Shown one piece after another: positions 10,595 to 21,123 of a stretch of DNA of 64,000 nucleotides. The stretch comes from Cydia pomonella. Taxonomy: Eukaryota; Arthropoda; Insecta; Lepidoptera; Tortricidae. A model generated the notes under the pieces. That model was given only the letters and a program-made list of their open reading frames with translations, was not told where the DNA came from and did not search any database. Position 1 is the stretch's first letter; every line of letters starts with the position of its first letter. The position numbers and the translations under genes are program-made. The stretch lies in assembly GCF_033807575.1 (NCBI RefSeq), contig NW_026907798.1, positions 62,001 to 126,000 on the forward strand. The letters run 5' to 3'.

Positions 10595-11565
10595 TACTAT
10601 ATTTGCCCCACTTTAATAGTGAAGAGGCTATCATTACTCCACAATCATTGTGTCGAGGGCTCCGCTTTCACAGCGTCGAGGTTATATTTGCCCCACTTTA
10701 ATAGTGAAGAGGCTATCATTACTCCACAACCATTGTGTCGAGGGCTCCGCTTTCACAGCGTCGAAGCTATATTTGCCCCACTTTAATAGTGATGAGGCTA
10801 TCATTACTCCACAATCATTGTGTCGAGGGCTCCGCTTTAACAGCGTCGAAGCTATATTTGCCCCACTTTAATAGTGATGAGGCTATCATTACTCCACAAT
10901 CATTGTGTCGAGGGCTCCGCTTTAACAGCGTTGAAGCTATATTTGCCCCACTTTAATAGTGATGAGGCTATAATTACTCCACAATCACTGTGTCGAGGGC
11001 TCCGCTTTAACAGCGTTGAAGCTATATTTGCCCCACTTTAATAGTGATGAGGCTATCATTACTCCACAACCATTGTGTCGAGTGCTCCGCTTTCACAGCG
11101 TCGAAGCTATATTTGCCCCACTTTAATAGTGAAGAGGCTATCATTACTCCACAGTCATTGTGTCGAGGGCTCCGCTTTCACAGCGTTGAAGCCATATTTG
11201 CCCCACTTTAATAGTGAAGAGGCCATCATTACTCCACAATATTGTGTCGAGGGCTCCGCTTTCACAGCGTCGAGGCTATATGTACCCCACTTTAATAGTG
11301 AGGAGGCTATCATTACTCCACAATCATTGTGTCGAGGGCTCTGCTGTCGTAGTGTTGAGGCTAAGTTTGTCCCACGTCATAGTAAGGATGCTATCATTAC
11401 TCCACAATAATTGTGTCAAGGGGTCCGCTGTCGCAGCTGTCGCAGTGACGAAGATATATGCCGCACTTTAAGTTATATGTACTATACAATTCCTCAATAA
11501 TTGTATCGAGGCCTCCATTTCCGCAGCGTCGAGGCTATATGTGCTTCATTTTAAGTGACGAGGTT
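10595..11565 (+). repeat. 85-bp minisatellite array, about 11 units
   Basis: The anchor GCCCCACTTTAATAGTGA recurs at 10,605, 10,690, 10,775, 10,860, 10,945, 11,030, 11,115 and 11,200, exactly 85 bp apart. More diverged units follow near 11,284, 11,369, 11,460 and 11,541. Each unit also carries GGCTATCATTACTCCACAA and TTGTGTCGAGGGCTCCGC. The first eight units are nearly identical and decay is concentrated at the right end. Because 85 is not a multiple of three, the frame rotates each unit, so the several overlapping 70-110-codon ORFs here are artefacts of the repeat. Confidence 0.93.
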
Positions 11566-11690
11566 GTAATGCTTCGGTCATTTGGTTCTTCGGTTGCTTT
11601 GCTCCTTTTGGTCGCTTCGCTCTTCGGTCGCTTCGCACTTCGGTCGCTACGCTCTTCGGTCACTTCGCTCTTCGGTCTACAGTCGGTCAT
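11566..11690 (+). repeat. 17-bp GC-rich tandem repeat
   Basis: Six or so degenerate copies of CTTCGGTCGCTTCGCTC directly abut the 85-bp array. The last units are the most regular. Together with the array this may be the interior of one larger non-autonomous element. Confidence 0.75.
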
Positions 11691-12959
11691 TATACATATC
11701 TCAAAATGATATCGTCAAAGATATATAACGTTGCTCTACTATAACAGTGTTGATGCCAATGTAATGATTGAAGACTTTAATAGTATTGGAAGTAGCTTTA
11801 CGCATGTAAATATAAGGGACTAAAGAGCAAACATATTTAAGGTTGAGCTAAAGTTTACAGGACTTGTAAAAATAATGAAATATAAAAGAGGTTCTTGTTA
11901 CGCTGAGGTAATTTAATAGGTGTTAATGCGGCCTAAAATACCTTAAACAAAATGTACGCAATGTCATTGCCCTTACAGACAAAGAAATGCTGTATGTAAA
12001 CAACATATAGGAAAAATATATCTGTAAACCCTTTAACCCAAATTTATGATTCGTACTCATATCACGCTGTTATATACTCCTAATAACTTCAAACGTCAGC
12101 TTTGATATGCTGTCAAGAATATACCATATCAACGAGCCTAATGTAATAAATCCGGTACAATTTACTTACGGATTCTCAGCTCCAAACTTCAGGGGAACAT
12201 CGCCGCATCAAACAAGAGGTGAACCGCCGTTGATGCACTATCCCGCGACGCGAAATAAGTGCTGTAAATTGTGCAACCATGCAACTAGAGTTATGCTGCC
12301 ACGTGTTGCAGTCGCTTGCGCTAAGTAGCTAGATTAATAATCGCAATAAAGGGTTGAAATCCTTTAACAATAACATTATTATTGTCTGAAATGTAAATGC
12401 TCGGGTTGTCATATTGTCTTGCTGTAAAAGAAAGCTTTAATAGTTTTCATTTTTCGTCGCAATGCACACTGTACAGTTTTATTGTAGGTAACGTTAAAAA
12501 ATGTTACTCCTTAAAATGAAGTACAAGTTACAAGTCATGCCAGATATTTTGTTCACAAATATATCATAACTCAACACATAATCTACCTAAGTTCCTTGCC
12601 ACTTATTAGCGTAGTAGCCATCATCGTTCAGATACGCATAAGCAGATGAGATTAGCTATTTAGTTATAAATAATATCATATTACTATTTCTTCATCTGTG
12701 GTAATAACTAAAATTAGTCCATCTATATTTTCAAAATGATAAGTTTCAAATACTTAATACCTACAGGATACTCTACTAGTAATTGTCCAGACTTAGTTTT
12801 AAAGTACTTACATATAGCCTTGATATTTATGGTAGCTTTACAATGAAGAAAATTCTCCTTTATCTACCTCACTCAAAGGCTATTTACAGAGGAAAGTATT
12901 GATTGCTGTATTCAAAATTAACTTTAAAGTGTCGTAACATAAAATTAGATTATATTTTA
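11691..12959. other. AT-rich, nothing recognised
   Basis: No gene supported. The 73-codon frame at 12,107-12,328 has no known domain and no splice context that I can defend. Confidence 0.4.
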
Positions 12960-13075
12960 GGGTCAGTAACGCGCATGTAATATACCTCTGCAGTAGCGGG
13001 CATTCATAGGCTACGGTGATTGTTTACCATCAGGCAGGCCGTATGCTTGTTTGTCTCCGTTGTAATTACATCCAG
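12960..13075 (+). repeat. Retroelement 3' tail, family B (copy 2)
   Basis: GGGTCAGTAACGCGCATGTAA, CATAGGCTACGGTGATTG, TTTACCATCAGGCAGGCCG and TATGCTTGTTTGTC in order match the tails at 4,664 (reversed) and 36,985. Confidence 0.55.
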
Positions 13076-13565
13076 AGAATGGTTGGTAAATTGTAAATTA
13101 TACAAAATGGTTTGTTTATATGGTTACAGACAGAAAATGCCCATCTAAAACTTATTTAGAGCCAACTAAAGCTTGAAAACACATTTACACTTAATGGCGT
13201 CCTGGCTTGTAAATGACATAAAAATAGTTGTACCTTGTGAATATTAAGATATATACAACTTTATCAATATACTACAGTGAAATCAAAGAAAGTTTTATAC
13301 TTTTTTAATATTAACGAAATGAAATACCAAGAGCAATTTCACTCCTTAATTTTATTATGCTATACATACATTTTACATTTATACTATGTGGATACATAAA
13401 TAATTATTTAAATTGGATATAAATTAATAACTTCTAGGTGGTACGTTGTTCTCTTTAGTCAAAATCAATAATATCAGTATGTTCGTAACATACTGATTTG
13501 ATATCGATATTTTATTTTATTTTCGCATTCAGGATTTGAATTTAAATACAAAGCTCTGAACATCT
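13076..13565. other. AT-rich, nothing recognised
   Basis: No supported feature. A short GTATGTTCGTAACATAC palindrome lies at about 13,478. Confidence 0.35.
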
Positions 13566-13613
13566 GCTAGTAAATTATATTTGTTGTCTTGGATTTGGAT
13601 ACGAAGTATAATT

Positions 13614-13980
13614 AATAATCAAACGAACTTACCTGTGAAGTTTGATTACAATTATGCGAGTATCCAAATCCAAGACAACAAAGACCCGCCCCCCATCCCC
13701 AAAAATGAAAATAAAATAGTCTCTGTTAATAACACAAAAATAACTCTGAAATAATGAGTACTGGAGGAGCGATGTCGAAGCAGCGATGTCGAAGCAGGAA
13801 CGCAGCGTAGCGAGTGAGAGGGACAGCGCGAACTTGTTTTTTAAATACTATAATCTCTAAAATGTGTGACTTGGACTGCACGATAACGTGTACTGCTGCT
13901 AGTAAATTATATTTGTTGTCTTGGATTTGGATACTCGCATAATTGTAATCAAACTTCACAGGTAAGTTCGTTTGATTATT
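13614..13980. repeat. Perfect 69-bp inverted repeat with 229-bp loop
   Basis: Bases 13,614-13,682 are the exact reverse complement of 13,912-13,980. The arms contain ATCAAACGAACTTACCTGTG and end in ATCCAAATCCAAGACAAC. The loop holds the minus copy of repeat family G. Just left of the arm, 13,566-13,610 repeats the family G end again. The layout suggests an insertion plus inversion or a composite foldback element. Confidence 0.85.
13752..13934 (-). repeat. Dispersed repeat, family G (minus copy)
   Basis: Reverse complement of 9,071-9,240 with no substitutions seen by eye over about 170 bp. It carries one extra copy of a 13-base block (GATGTCGAAGCAG) at about 13,772-13,797. Its right end forms part of the 69-bp inverted repeat arm. 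Confidence 0.75.
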
Positions 13981-14350
13981 AAGTATACATGGTTCCCATA
14001 ATAAGTAGTTATTTACGATACTAGTGCGAAAAATAGGAAATTCGTAGTCGAGTGGTGATTAATTAAAACACAACCGAAGGGAGTGTTTTATACCGGTTGC
14101 GAATTACCTAATCGGACATGTATCGTACAGGGTTTTACAATGGTTTTACAGTACATATGACCCTTCAAATTTTCGACATAGTTACATAATGTGCTAATTT
14201 ACGCACTAGTGCGGAAAAGTAGCACCATATGTACTGTAACAGTAGATTGTGCCACAGGGGAGTAAGAATAAGCGTACAAGAGCAAGAGCGAACCAGGCAA
14301 AGGATTCTAAAATAGAATCCTGAGCGTAGTGAGCGATTCAAGTGTTAACA
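13981..14350. other. No gene seen
   Basis: Contains local inverted motifs, for example CAACCG..GGTTGC around 14,074-14,100 and CTAGTGCG near 14,020 and 14,207, but no clear element. Confidence 0.3.
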
Positions 14351-14511
14351 CCCAAGGTGACGAACGCGTTTGCGTTAAGTCTTATTTTGTATGGGATTTA
14401 GAAACAGCGCGCCAAGCGGGTCGTTTTGGAAACTCAAAATCCCATACAAAATGAGACTTAACGCAAACGCGTACGTCACGTTTCGCTATCGAATAAAATG
14501 TACACTAGGGG
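14351..14511. mobile_element. Palindromic MITE, family C (copy 1 of 3)
   Basis: The right end TACACTAGGGG is followed by TA. The core ACGCGTTTGCGTTAAGTCT pairs with AGACTTAACGCAAACGCGT around a centre containing CAGCGCGCCAAGCGGG. The left terminus has decayed. The same element occurs intact at 33,174-33,362 and 34,268-34,452. Confidence 0.7.
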
Positions 14512-14691
14512 TATTGGTTTATGACATAGGCGAATTCTGATTTTAATAATAGGTTAATTATTTGATCTGGATTAGATATGGTATCTCAGTGTAAAAACTG
14601 ATGTCGGTTCAAGAAAATCAGAATACGCCTGATAGGTAGTAATGAGGTAATGTCATGAGTCATACGAACGCAAGTTATAAATAATAATGAA

Positions 14692-14892
14692 TAAATATTG
14701 GACATTTTTACACAAATTGACTAAGCTCCACAGTAAGCTCAAGAAGGCTTGTGTTGTGGGTATTCAGACAACGATAAATATAATTTATAAATAGAAAACA
14801 CCCATGACTCAAGCAAGAACAAATATTCGTACCGGGATTCAAACCCAGGACCATCGGCTTCATAGGCAGGGTCGCTACCCAGACCGGTCGTC
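14692..14892 (-). mobile_element. tRNA-derived SINE, family A (copy 1 of 4)
   Basis: On the minus strand it begins GACGACCGGTCTGGGTAGCG and carries a degenerate tRNA-like B box. The body CATGACTCAAGCAAGAACA-like (reversed) and CTTGTGTTGTGGGTATTC match the copy at 17,867. The end is ACAAATTGACTAAG reversed. Confidence 0.7.
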
Positions 14893-15339
14893 GGATTCAG
14901 AGTAAAATTTATTAATTATTTATTTTATTTTATTCGGATAACCAACAGCTTAAGTAAACTAAAACTAGGTCAACATAAATATAACACTTTGGCTTTACGC
15001 TGACTTGACTGAAGTCAGTATATCATGATCTAAGGTCAAAATAGCCAAATTGTAGTTTGCTATACGTAATCGAAATTTTGAACCATGAAATAGGTCGTGT
15101 GTGAAAATATAGGTATATTAAAAGAGCTAAAAATAATATGAATATAAATTAATCAATACAAAAAAAAACCGACGAGCGTGTATGTTTGAATAAGTTGCTA
15201 CGTTACCAATCATTTATTTTGAAATGTGACCGTTTCTTATATAGATTCTATAATAAACTAGCATTACTTAGTTTGCGTCTGGAACAGCGCCATCTACCAG
15301 GAAATTGAGACAACAAACTAAACAATGAGGAATGTTATG
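14893..15339. other. AT-rich, nothing recognised
   Basis: No gene or repeat boundary supported. Confidence 0.35.
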
Positions 15340-15440
15340 AAAGTGAAGGAAGCGAAAGAGGTAGGTCAGGATCGTAGTAAGTGGAAATCCGTGGTCTCTG
15401 CCTACCCCTCCGGGAAATAGGCGTGATTATATGTATGTAT
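15340..15440 (+). pseudogene. RTE-like LINE ORF2 C-terminus with tail
   Basis: The frame reads KEAKEVGQDRSKWKSVVSAY then PSGK and a stop, the DR..W.S...AYP ending of RTE-type ORF2 proteins. It is followed by a TATGTATGTATG microsatellite tail. Only the last 40 or so codons remain, so this is a short 5'-truncated copy without enzymatic domains. Confidence 0.6.
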
Positions 15441-15813
15441 GTAATATTTATGTCCTTATATCGTCGTCTCCATAGCTAAATAACGTATTACCGTGCGATA
15501 AAAAATCCGACGTCTATAAATATGTAGAGAAGCCAATTTCCACAGACAGGATACAAAGGTAGGCATATTACAGGTTAGAATTAAAGACATTACAAACGCC
15601 AAAACATGATATGAGAAAAGAAAGAAGTAACAAAAAAAACAGAACAGAATGACCTGTACGAAGGATGATTTGTTAGAGATTAGAGTTATTAATGGGGATT
15701 GGCAACTGTCAAAGCTATTTTAAAGGTAAAGGTTTATAAATGACGCACGCTTAGGTTTCCCCTAATATGTCTAGTTCTGTTATATGACATTTGGTTTAAA
15801 GGTCAGAAAAAAA

Positions 15814-15959
15814 AGAGTCAGACCAAGATAACTCTGCAGCGATTTTTAGAGCACAGACGTGCAAGTGTTATTTTAAACGTCAAACTTCTATGAAGGCATG
15901 ACGTTTAGATACACGTCTGTGCTATATAAATCGGTGCAGAGTTATCTTGGTCTGACTCT
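15814..15959. mobile_element. MITE, family D (copy 1)
   Basis: The ends AGAGTCAGACCAAGATAACT and its mirror AGTTATCTTGGTCTGACTCT are perfect inverted repeats. The middle contains AAACGTCAAACTTCTATGAA, shared with the copies at 17,483 and 18,217. A more diverged relative is at 56,672. Confidence 0.8.
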
Positions 15960-16245
15960 GCCTATTTGTCGTGGGATTGACAGGAGAAACTTATACTGGG
16001 GTCATCTATAATGTGTATTTTTGATATAACCGCAAACTTTAACTAGACGTGGGTTTTAATACTATAAAACAATTCTGAAAGATTTTTTTTTAGTCTTAAC
16101 TACCAAATCATAATTAATATTTTTTTAAATTTTTCGAGCCGCAATGTATTTCGTAGGTACATCATGGTCACTTGTGACATTATGACGTCGCGTCACTCGT
16201 GTCATGCGACCTTTTGAGTTAAAACAAAAGTAATAGTAACACCGA

Positions 16246-16310
16246 CATTGGCGAATTCACCCTGTGCAAATTGGCAGGGAGTAAAATCCAGGAGAAGAAG
16301 AAAAAAAAAA
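16246..16310 (+). repeat. Retroelement tail ending in (GAA)n
   Basis: GGCGAATTCACCCTGTGCAA, ATTGGCAGGGAGTAAAATCC and AGGAGAAGAAG with a poly-A run form a typical LINE/SINE 3' end. The source family is not determined. Confidence 0.38.
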
Positions 16311-17482
16311 GTAATAGTGATACATTGCTTGCTGAATTATTTAATATGGAAAAATAAAAGTCGTCCATTTTTTTATAAAACTTATTAAAGTGTATTAATT
16401 AATCCACTCATATCAAAAATACACATTGTATAAATTCTTCGACCGGCTATTCGTATTCATTCAGTATTTTCATACTCAGGCTTAGAAACTTAGGGTCTTT
16501 TCTTTTTTATTATTATTAAAGACGACGATGAAAATGATGATTACAAATCTTCACACATTCTCTAAACGAGCGTAGCATTAAATTAAAACTGTTTATTTCA
16601 ATATGCACCTTAAATTATTGTATTTAAGGTTCCTTTCTGATTTCTGAAAGCAGGCTGTGCTGTATTCTGGCATAGTGCAGCTCAACGCTAAATTCACGCA
16701 ATTTACTGTCTTATTATGTATAGAGCTTAGATTCATTTTAGAAAGAAATCTTTGAAAAGCTTGAAAAGCTCGACGTTGCATGTGTGCGGGGTCGTGTTGT
16801 GTTAACATCGAATCGTGATGTTCAAATCAGTGTTGGGCGTACGTTTTATCGATAGGAAGGAAAAAGCTTTATCGATATTTTTGAAAGTTTTAAAGTTTAA
16901 ACATCACACATGAAACTGGGAGGTTGTGTTATCAAAATGTATAATTGTGGTGCACAAGTCCTGAACTAAAATAATTTCCAGGACTTTTTTTTTTATCTAT
17001 AACGACTGTGCACCGCTCTTTTACCGGAACTGTATTTATTGACAAAACTTACACAATATAGAACAAACGTGCATTATTTAAAAAAACAGAATGTAAAGTT
17101 TACTTTGATATTAGTTAATACCAAGGCAAGGAACTTTAATTGACACATACTTAGTTTAGATATTTTTAAGAACTGACCGATAACTAAGATAAAAAGTTTC
17201 ATACTTTTGCCTCAAAATACGAAATTATCCACTGAATTTAAATTTATACGACTCTTTGTGAAAGATCGCTGGATTAATCTTTTAAAAATAATACGAGTTA
17301 GGATTTACTATTTTTTCGGTTCAATCATACTTTTGCATTAATTATTCAACACAGCGAAATGTTTATTTTTGGATCTTTAAAAAACAAATGACAAAAGCAC
17401 AAATGATGAAAATTTTGGTAAATAACGTAAACTAGTTCATCTTTAGTAGTTATCAATATCATACTTCTCTACCAAATGTCTA
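16311..17482. other. AT-rich, nothing recognised
   Basis: No supported gene. TATCGATA motifs near 16,848-16,878 flank a short interval but define no element. Confidence 0.35.
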
Positions 17483-17637
17483 TAGAGTCGAACCAAACTA
17501 ACTCTGCATGGCATTTCTGTGCCAGTTTGGGAATGTCATCACTAATGTAAAATTTCTATGAAAATATGACGTTTGTAATGACACACCCTCATGTTGATCT
17601 AAACAAGTTTGTGTAAAGTTAGCTTAGACAGACTCTA
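17483..17637. mobile_element. MITE, family D (copy 2)
   Basis: TAGAGTCGAACCAAACTAAC and the mirrored right end (TTAGCTTAGACAGACTCTA) pair imperfectly. The conserved inner ATTTCTATGAAAATATGACG matches the family. TA sits at both outer edges. More diverged than copies 1 and 3. Confidence 0.65.
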
Positions 17638-17866
17638 TCTCTAGAAAATCGACCAATATCGGGCACGTCAGTTAGTAAGGTTTACAAAAAAAAATACAAG
17701 TACGCATACTTTTACTTAGTATTTGTAACTTACTTATTTTTAGCCGCTATCATCGCAATAAACTAACAACAAAATTAAATTAATCTTGAATTGCATAATG
17801 TGTAAAAATATCATGGAAGAGTATAAATAAAATAGCTGTCATTATGATTAATATAGGTGACGACAT

Positions 17867-18139
17867 GACGACCGGTTTGGCCTAGTGGGTAGTGACCCTG
17901 CCTACGAAGCTGATGGTCCCGGGTTCAAATCCTGGTAAGGGCATGTATTTGTGTGATGAGCATGGATATTTGTTCCTGAGTCATGGGTGTTTTGTATGTA
18001 TTTAAGTATTTATAAATATTTATATATTATATATATCGTTGTCTAAGTACCCTCAACACAAGCCTTATTGAGCTTACTGTGGGACTTAGTCAATTTGTGT
18101 AATAATGTCCTATAATATTTATTTATTTATATTTATAGG
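17867..18139 (+). mobile_element. tRNA-derived SINE, family A (most complete copy)
   Basis: The head GACGACCGGTTTGGCCTAGT then GGGTAGTGACC gives a tRNA-like A box, and GGGTTCAAATCCTGG is a good B box. The body has TTCCTGAGTCATGGGTGTTT, an AT-rich section, CTCAACACAAGCCTTATTGA and ACTTAGTCAATTTGTGTAA, ending in T-rich sequence near 18,139. Other copies are at 14,692 (minus), 50,696 (minus) and 55,135 (plus, truncated). It is not a functional tRNA, as the acceptor ends do not pair. Confidence 0.8.
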
Positions 18140-18216
18140 TACCAGGTTACACATACTAAGTACAAATAACTCATTTTGTCAACCCACAGATTTATTGTTT
18201 TATTTATAAACGTTAC

Positions 18217-18373
18217 TAGAGGCAGACCAAGATAAGTTGGCAGCGATTTTGATAGCCGAGGCGGTGCAAGTGTCAAGTAAACGTCATAATTTCATAGAGA
18301 TTTGACGTTTAAAATAACCCGTGCACCGTCTGGAATATCAAAATCACTGCCAAGTTATCTTGGTTTGACTCTA
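18217..18373. mobile_element. MITE, family D (copy 3)
   Basis: TAGAGGCAGACCAAGATAAG..TTGGCAGCGATTTTGAT on the left mirrors ATCAAAATCACTGCCAAG..TTATCTTGGTTTGACTCTA on the right. The inner TAATTTCATAGAGATTTGAC matches the family. TA flanks both sides. Confidence 0.78.
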
Positions 18374-19028
18374 ACTGAAGTGCCCGCAAAATGCCCCCTC
18401 GAGTGCAGTGTATGATTATCGCGAATCAAATATAGAGCGTGATAGATACAGAATACAAGGTATTTTTTGCCAGATAAGTAAATGCTGGCAAGGTATATAA
18501 GTAATCATGTTGGGGAAATTTCAACCAAGTTAACCGGAGCAAATATGGCCCTTTTTTAATATTTTTAAAATCTCTTTTACTTTATCGCCATTTTATGAAA
18601 CACTGTTTATTTAGTGTATTAAAAAAATATTTTGCTCTGTGCCTTGTACAACTCTTTATTAAGATAAATCGTGACCACTGGACATTAAGATATAGACGCA
18701 ATTACCTTAAAGCTACTGACACATTTTTCTAACTTATTAAACCTCCTAAAATATGACATGGAGTTATTTCCAAATATAATGCATTGTGAATGCAAATAAT
18801 GGGAGGTACGTGCTTGTCAGGCAACTAACTACATCTAGTCATAGTTATTGCAAAATATTACCAAAGATGGTTCAAAAAATAAGGTTATGAATGAATTTTG
18901 TTTACGTAGCATATACACAACGTTGGTTGGTGTGACACTAAATTTTAAAAAGGTTGACGATGTAAATAAGTTATATATTAATACACACTTGTACTTTTCA
19001 ATGCACTATTCTCGAAACTAGCAACTAT
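18374..19028. other. AT-rich, nothing recognised
   Basis: No feature supported. Confidence 0.35.
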
Positions 19029-19044
19029 AAATTTATACTGAAAT

Positions 19045-19251
19045 CTCCTCTTCTTCCTCGCGTTGTCCCGGCATTTTGCCATTGCTCATGGGAGCCTGGG
19101 GTCCGCTTGACAACTAATCCCAAGATTTGGCGTAGGCACTAGTTTTTACGAAAGCGACTGCCATCTGACCTTCCAACCCAGAGGGTAAACTAGGCCTTGT
19201 TAGGAATAGTCCGGTTTCCTCACGATGAAATTGACGATTTTTTTTTTGATG
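19045..19251 (-). mobile_element. 5'-truncated SINE (family H) with 16-bp target duplication
   Basis: Reversed, it reads CGTGAGGAAACCGGACTATT, AGTTTACCCTCTGGGTTGGA, TCAGATGGCAGTCGCTTTCG, GCTCCCATGAGCAATGGC and GCCGGGACAACGCGAGGAAG with a GAAGAAGAG end. The body matches the SINE at 53,317. A perfect 16-bp direct repeat, AAATTTATACTGAAAT, flanks it (19,029-19,044 and 19,252-19,267). The tRNA-like head is lost. Confidence 0.85.
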
Positions 19252-19339
19252 AAATTTATACTGAAATATCGTCTATAAAATCTTATCGCCCCCAACACTA
19301 TACGCGCACAAACGCGCGCCGCTTAAGCTAGAGATGTGA

Positions 19340-19576
19340 TAGCGAACGCGAAATAGAAACTCAGTTGAGTTAGCGTTCCACCGCGACCGGTCGCCTCTCG
19401 GTACGTCCCTAATCGGAATTTCAAATTCGGAAAAAGAATGCGTTCCGTTCCATTTTTAAATTAAAAAGTTGTGTCATTCGAAAATTGAATGGAGCTACTG
19501 TGAAAGTGTATTTTTATTTGTGATTTGAAATGTGCATTTTGTGTTGAGTTATTTATATTTTATGTAAAGTTGGGTC
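19340..19576 (+). promoter_or_regulatory. Candidate promoter and non-coding first exon
   Basis: This stretch is GC- and CpG-richer than its surroundings. It contains ACTCAGTTG, a good match to the arthropod initiator TCAGT (A at 19,363), and GGTCG begins 27 bases downstream, one base from the usual DPE position. Then comes a leader-like segment with GTGAAAGTGTATTTTTATTT, and GTC|GTGAGT at 19,576/19,577 is an acceptable splice donor. It could be the start of the gene whose coding exon lies at 43,258, but nothing in the sequence links the two, and a repeat-derived patch is also possible. Confidence 0.3.
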
Positions 19577-19810
19577 GTGAGTTTGTCTGCTTTTATAGCG
19601 ATTGCTAAAATAACTGAGCAGTGCTAAGGGTTTAGTTATTTTAGGGCGAAGCTGAGACCTATTTTTTATATTTTTTGGTTTACATAAAATAACTGATATT
19701 TTAACATGTATAGGTAGCCGGGGCACATACAAGACTGTATAATTATTATTTTTTAAATTGAAGGTTTAATCAACGCTTACACTTTATAAATTACATGAAC
19801 ATGAAAACCC

Positions 19811-19868
19811 AAAAAAAGGATAACAAAAAAAAACAATTTCAATATGTTTTTTTTGTTATCCTTTTTTT
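19811..19868. repeat. 22-bp perfect hairpin, A/T-rich arms
   Basis: AAAAAAAGGATAACAAAAAA (extended) pairs with the mirrored sequence at 19,847-19,868 around a 14-base loop. The simple-sequence content makes it less striking than its length suggests. Confidence 0.6.
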
Positions 19869-21120
19869 ATAATTTTTCCGCGCCCCAACTTTTTCCGCGT
19901 TTTTAACCGTAGTAAGTGTTGTATTTGGGGAATATTAGCTCTAATATATAATAATACAACAGCTTACAGGACCATCCATTTATTCATTGACATATATATT
20001 ATTTGAATTGACATAAAACCAATCAGTAATATTAAATAGTTCTTGCGGCCGGAGGTCGCATACACTATAGTAAGTAAGCAAGCTTTTTTTTATACACATG
20101 AAAAAAAAAACATAATTATCGTACGATTTTTTTAAGATAGTATAATGCTGCGAAAAGCGGATGCAGATTATGTCCGGAACTCTCGAGCAAAACAAAACAT
20201 TAAAACTAAAAAAAATGTGAGCGAGAGTAGCGAAATGCACGATTCGCAAAAGAAACTGGTCTCATCCGGCAACGGCATATAAAATTATTTTCCTTAGCAG
20301 CACGAACCTATCAAAGCTAAATAAATACCTATTATATACCTATTATAAGAAATAAATAAAGTCATAATGAAAACGACAGATAATAAAGTTTCTGATTAAT
20401 TTGAAGAGCTGCTTGAGATAAAAGTAATATTTTTTCCTCATTGCACGCAGTAATGGAATTAAATTTCTATATTTGTCTCTTTATTCTTCTTGCATATACG
20501 AGCGATAGAGATGCAGATAGCGAGATTTCATTTTTCGACGTTTCCGGCAGCTTCTAGCTTATTTCTAGCATCAGAGTTTGCTTATATTAGCTTCTAGCAG
20601 GCTCGGTTCAGGACTGGGAAAATAATACCTACGATGCTCTGTTCTGTACTGAGCGATACAAATTATACCTGGCCCAATTTATAATCCACGTCTACTGGCC
20701 CGGTGCCTCAAAATGATTGGGGTGTAGGTACGTTATCTGTATGGACAGAAACAGATGAAGCTCGACCCGTTAATGATCAGTCAAATAATCAGAAGCCATT
20801 AACAGCAAGCGATCAAGACCTCTAGGGGAACCTACTTGGAAAATATTAGGTTAGAAAATTGGGCGGGAGCTTCGCTCATCAAGTCAATCGAAAGCTATTA
20901 CTCTGGATAGTCTCTGTAGGTTATCGAAAAGTTAAATTACCACTGCAACCGCGACAGAATTCAGAGTTAAAAGTCTATATGGTCACATCTGTGGAATGGT
21001 GTGGAGTGGAACAGTGGTCAAAATCTATGGTTCAAACTATTTAGCACTGACAGAAAAAACAACACATCAAACTAAGCATTCCGTTCTGAAAATTTATTTA
21101 TGCCGGCTACATAGGAATAC
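19869..21120. other. No gene seen
   Basis: AT-rich with two short ORFs lacking any protein signature. Around 20,474-20,600 there are repeated TTCTAGC and GAGCGATAGAGATGC motifs of unknown origin. Confidence 0.35.
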
Positions 21121-21123
21121 CTA

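Noticed and set aside
10583..11471. Several overlapping plus-strand ORFs of 67-111 codons with repeated CRGLRF/HFNSEEAI-like peptides
   Set aside because: They arise from the 85-bp minisatellite; since 85 is 3x28+1, each frame cycles through the same unit. No start context, domain or codon bias.
10595..11565. Possible CRISPR-like array because of regular spacing
   Set aside because: There are no distinct spacers between conserved repeats; the whole 85-bp unit is repeated, and the setting is an animal genome.
17867..17942. Possible tRNA gene
   Set aside because: Four copies share the same long body; acceptor stem absent. It is the head of SINE family A.
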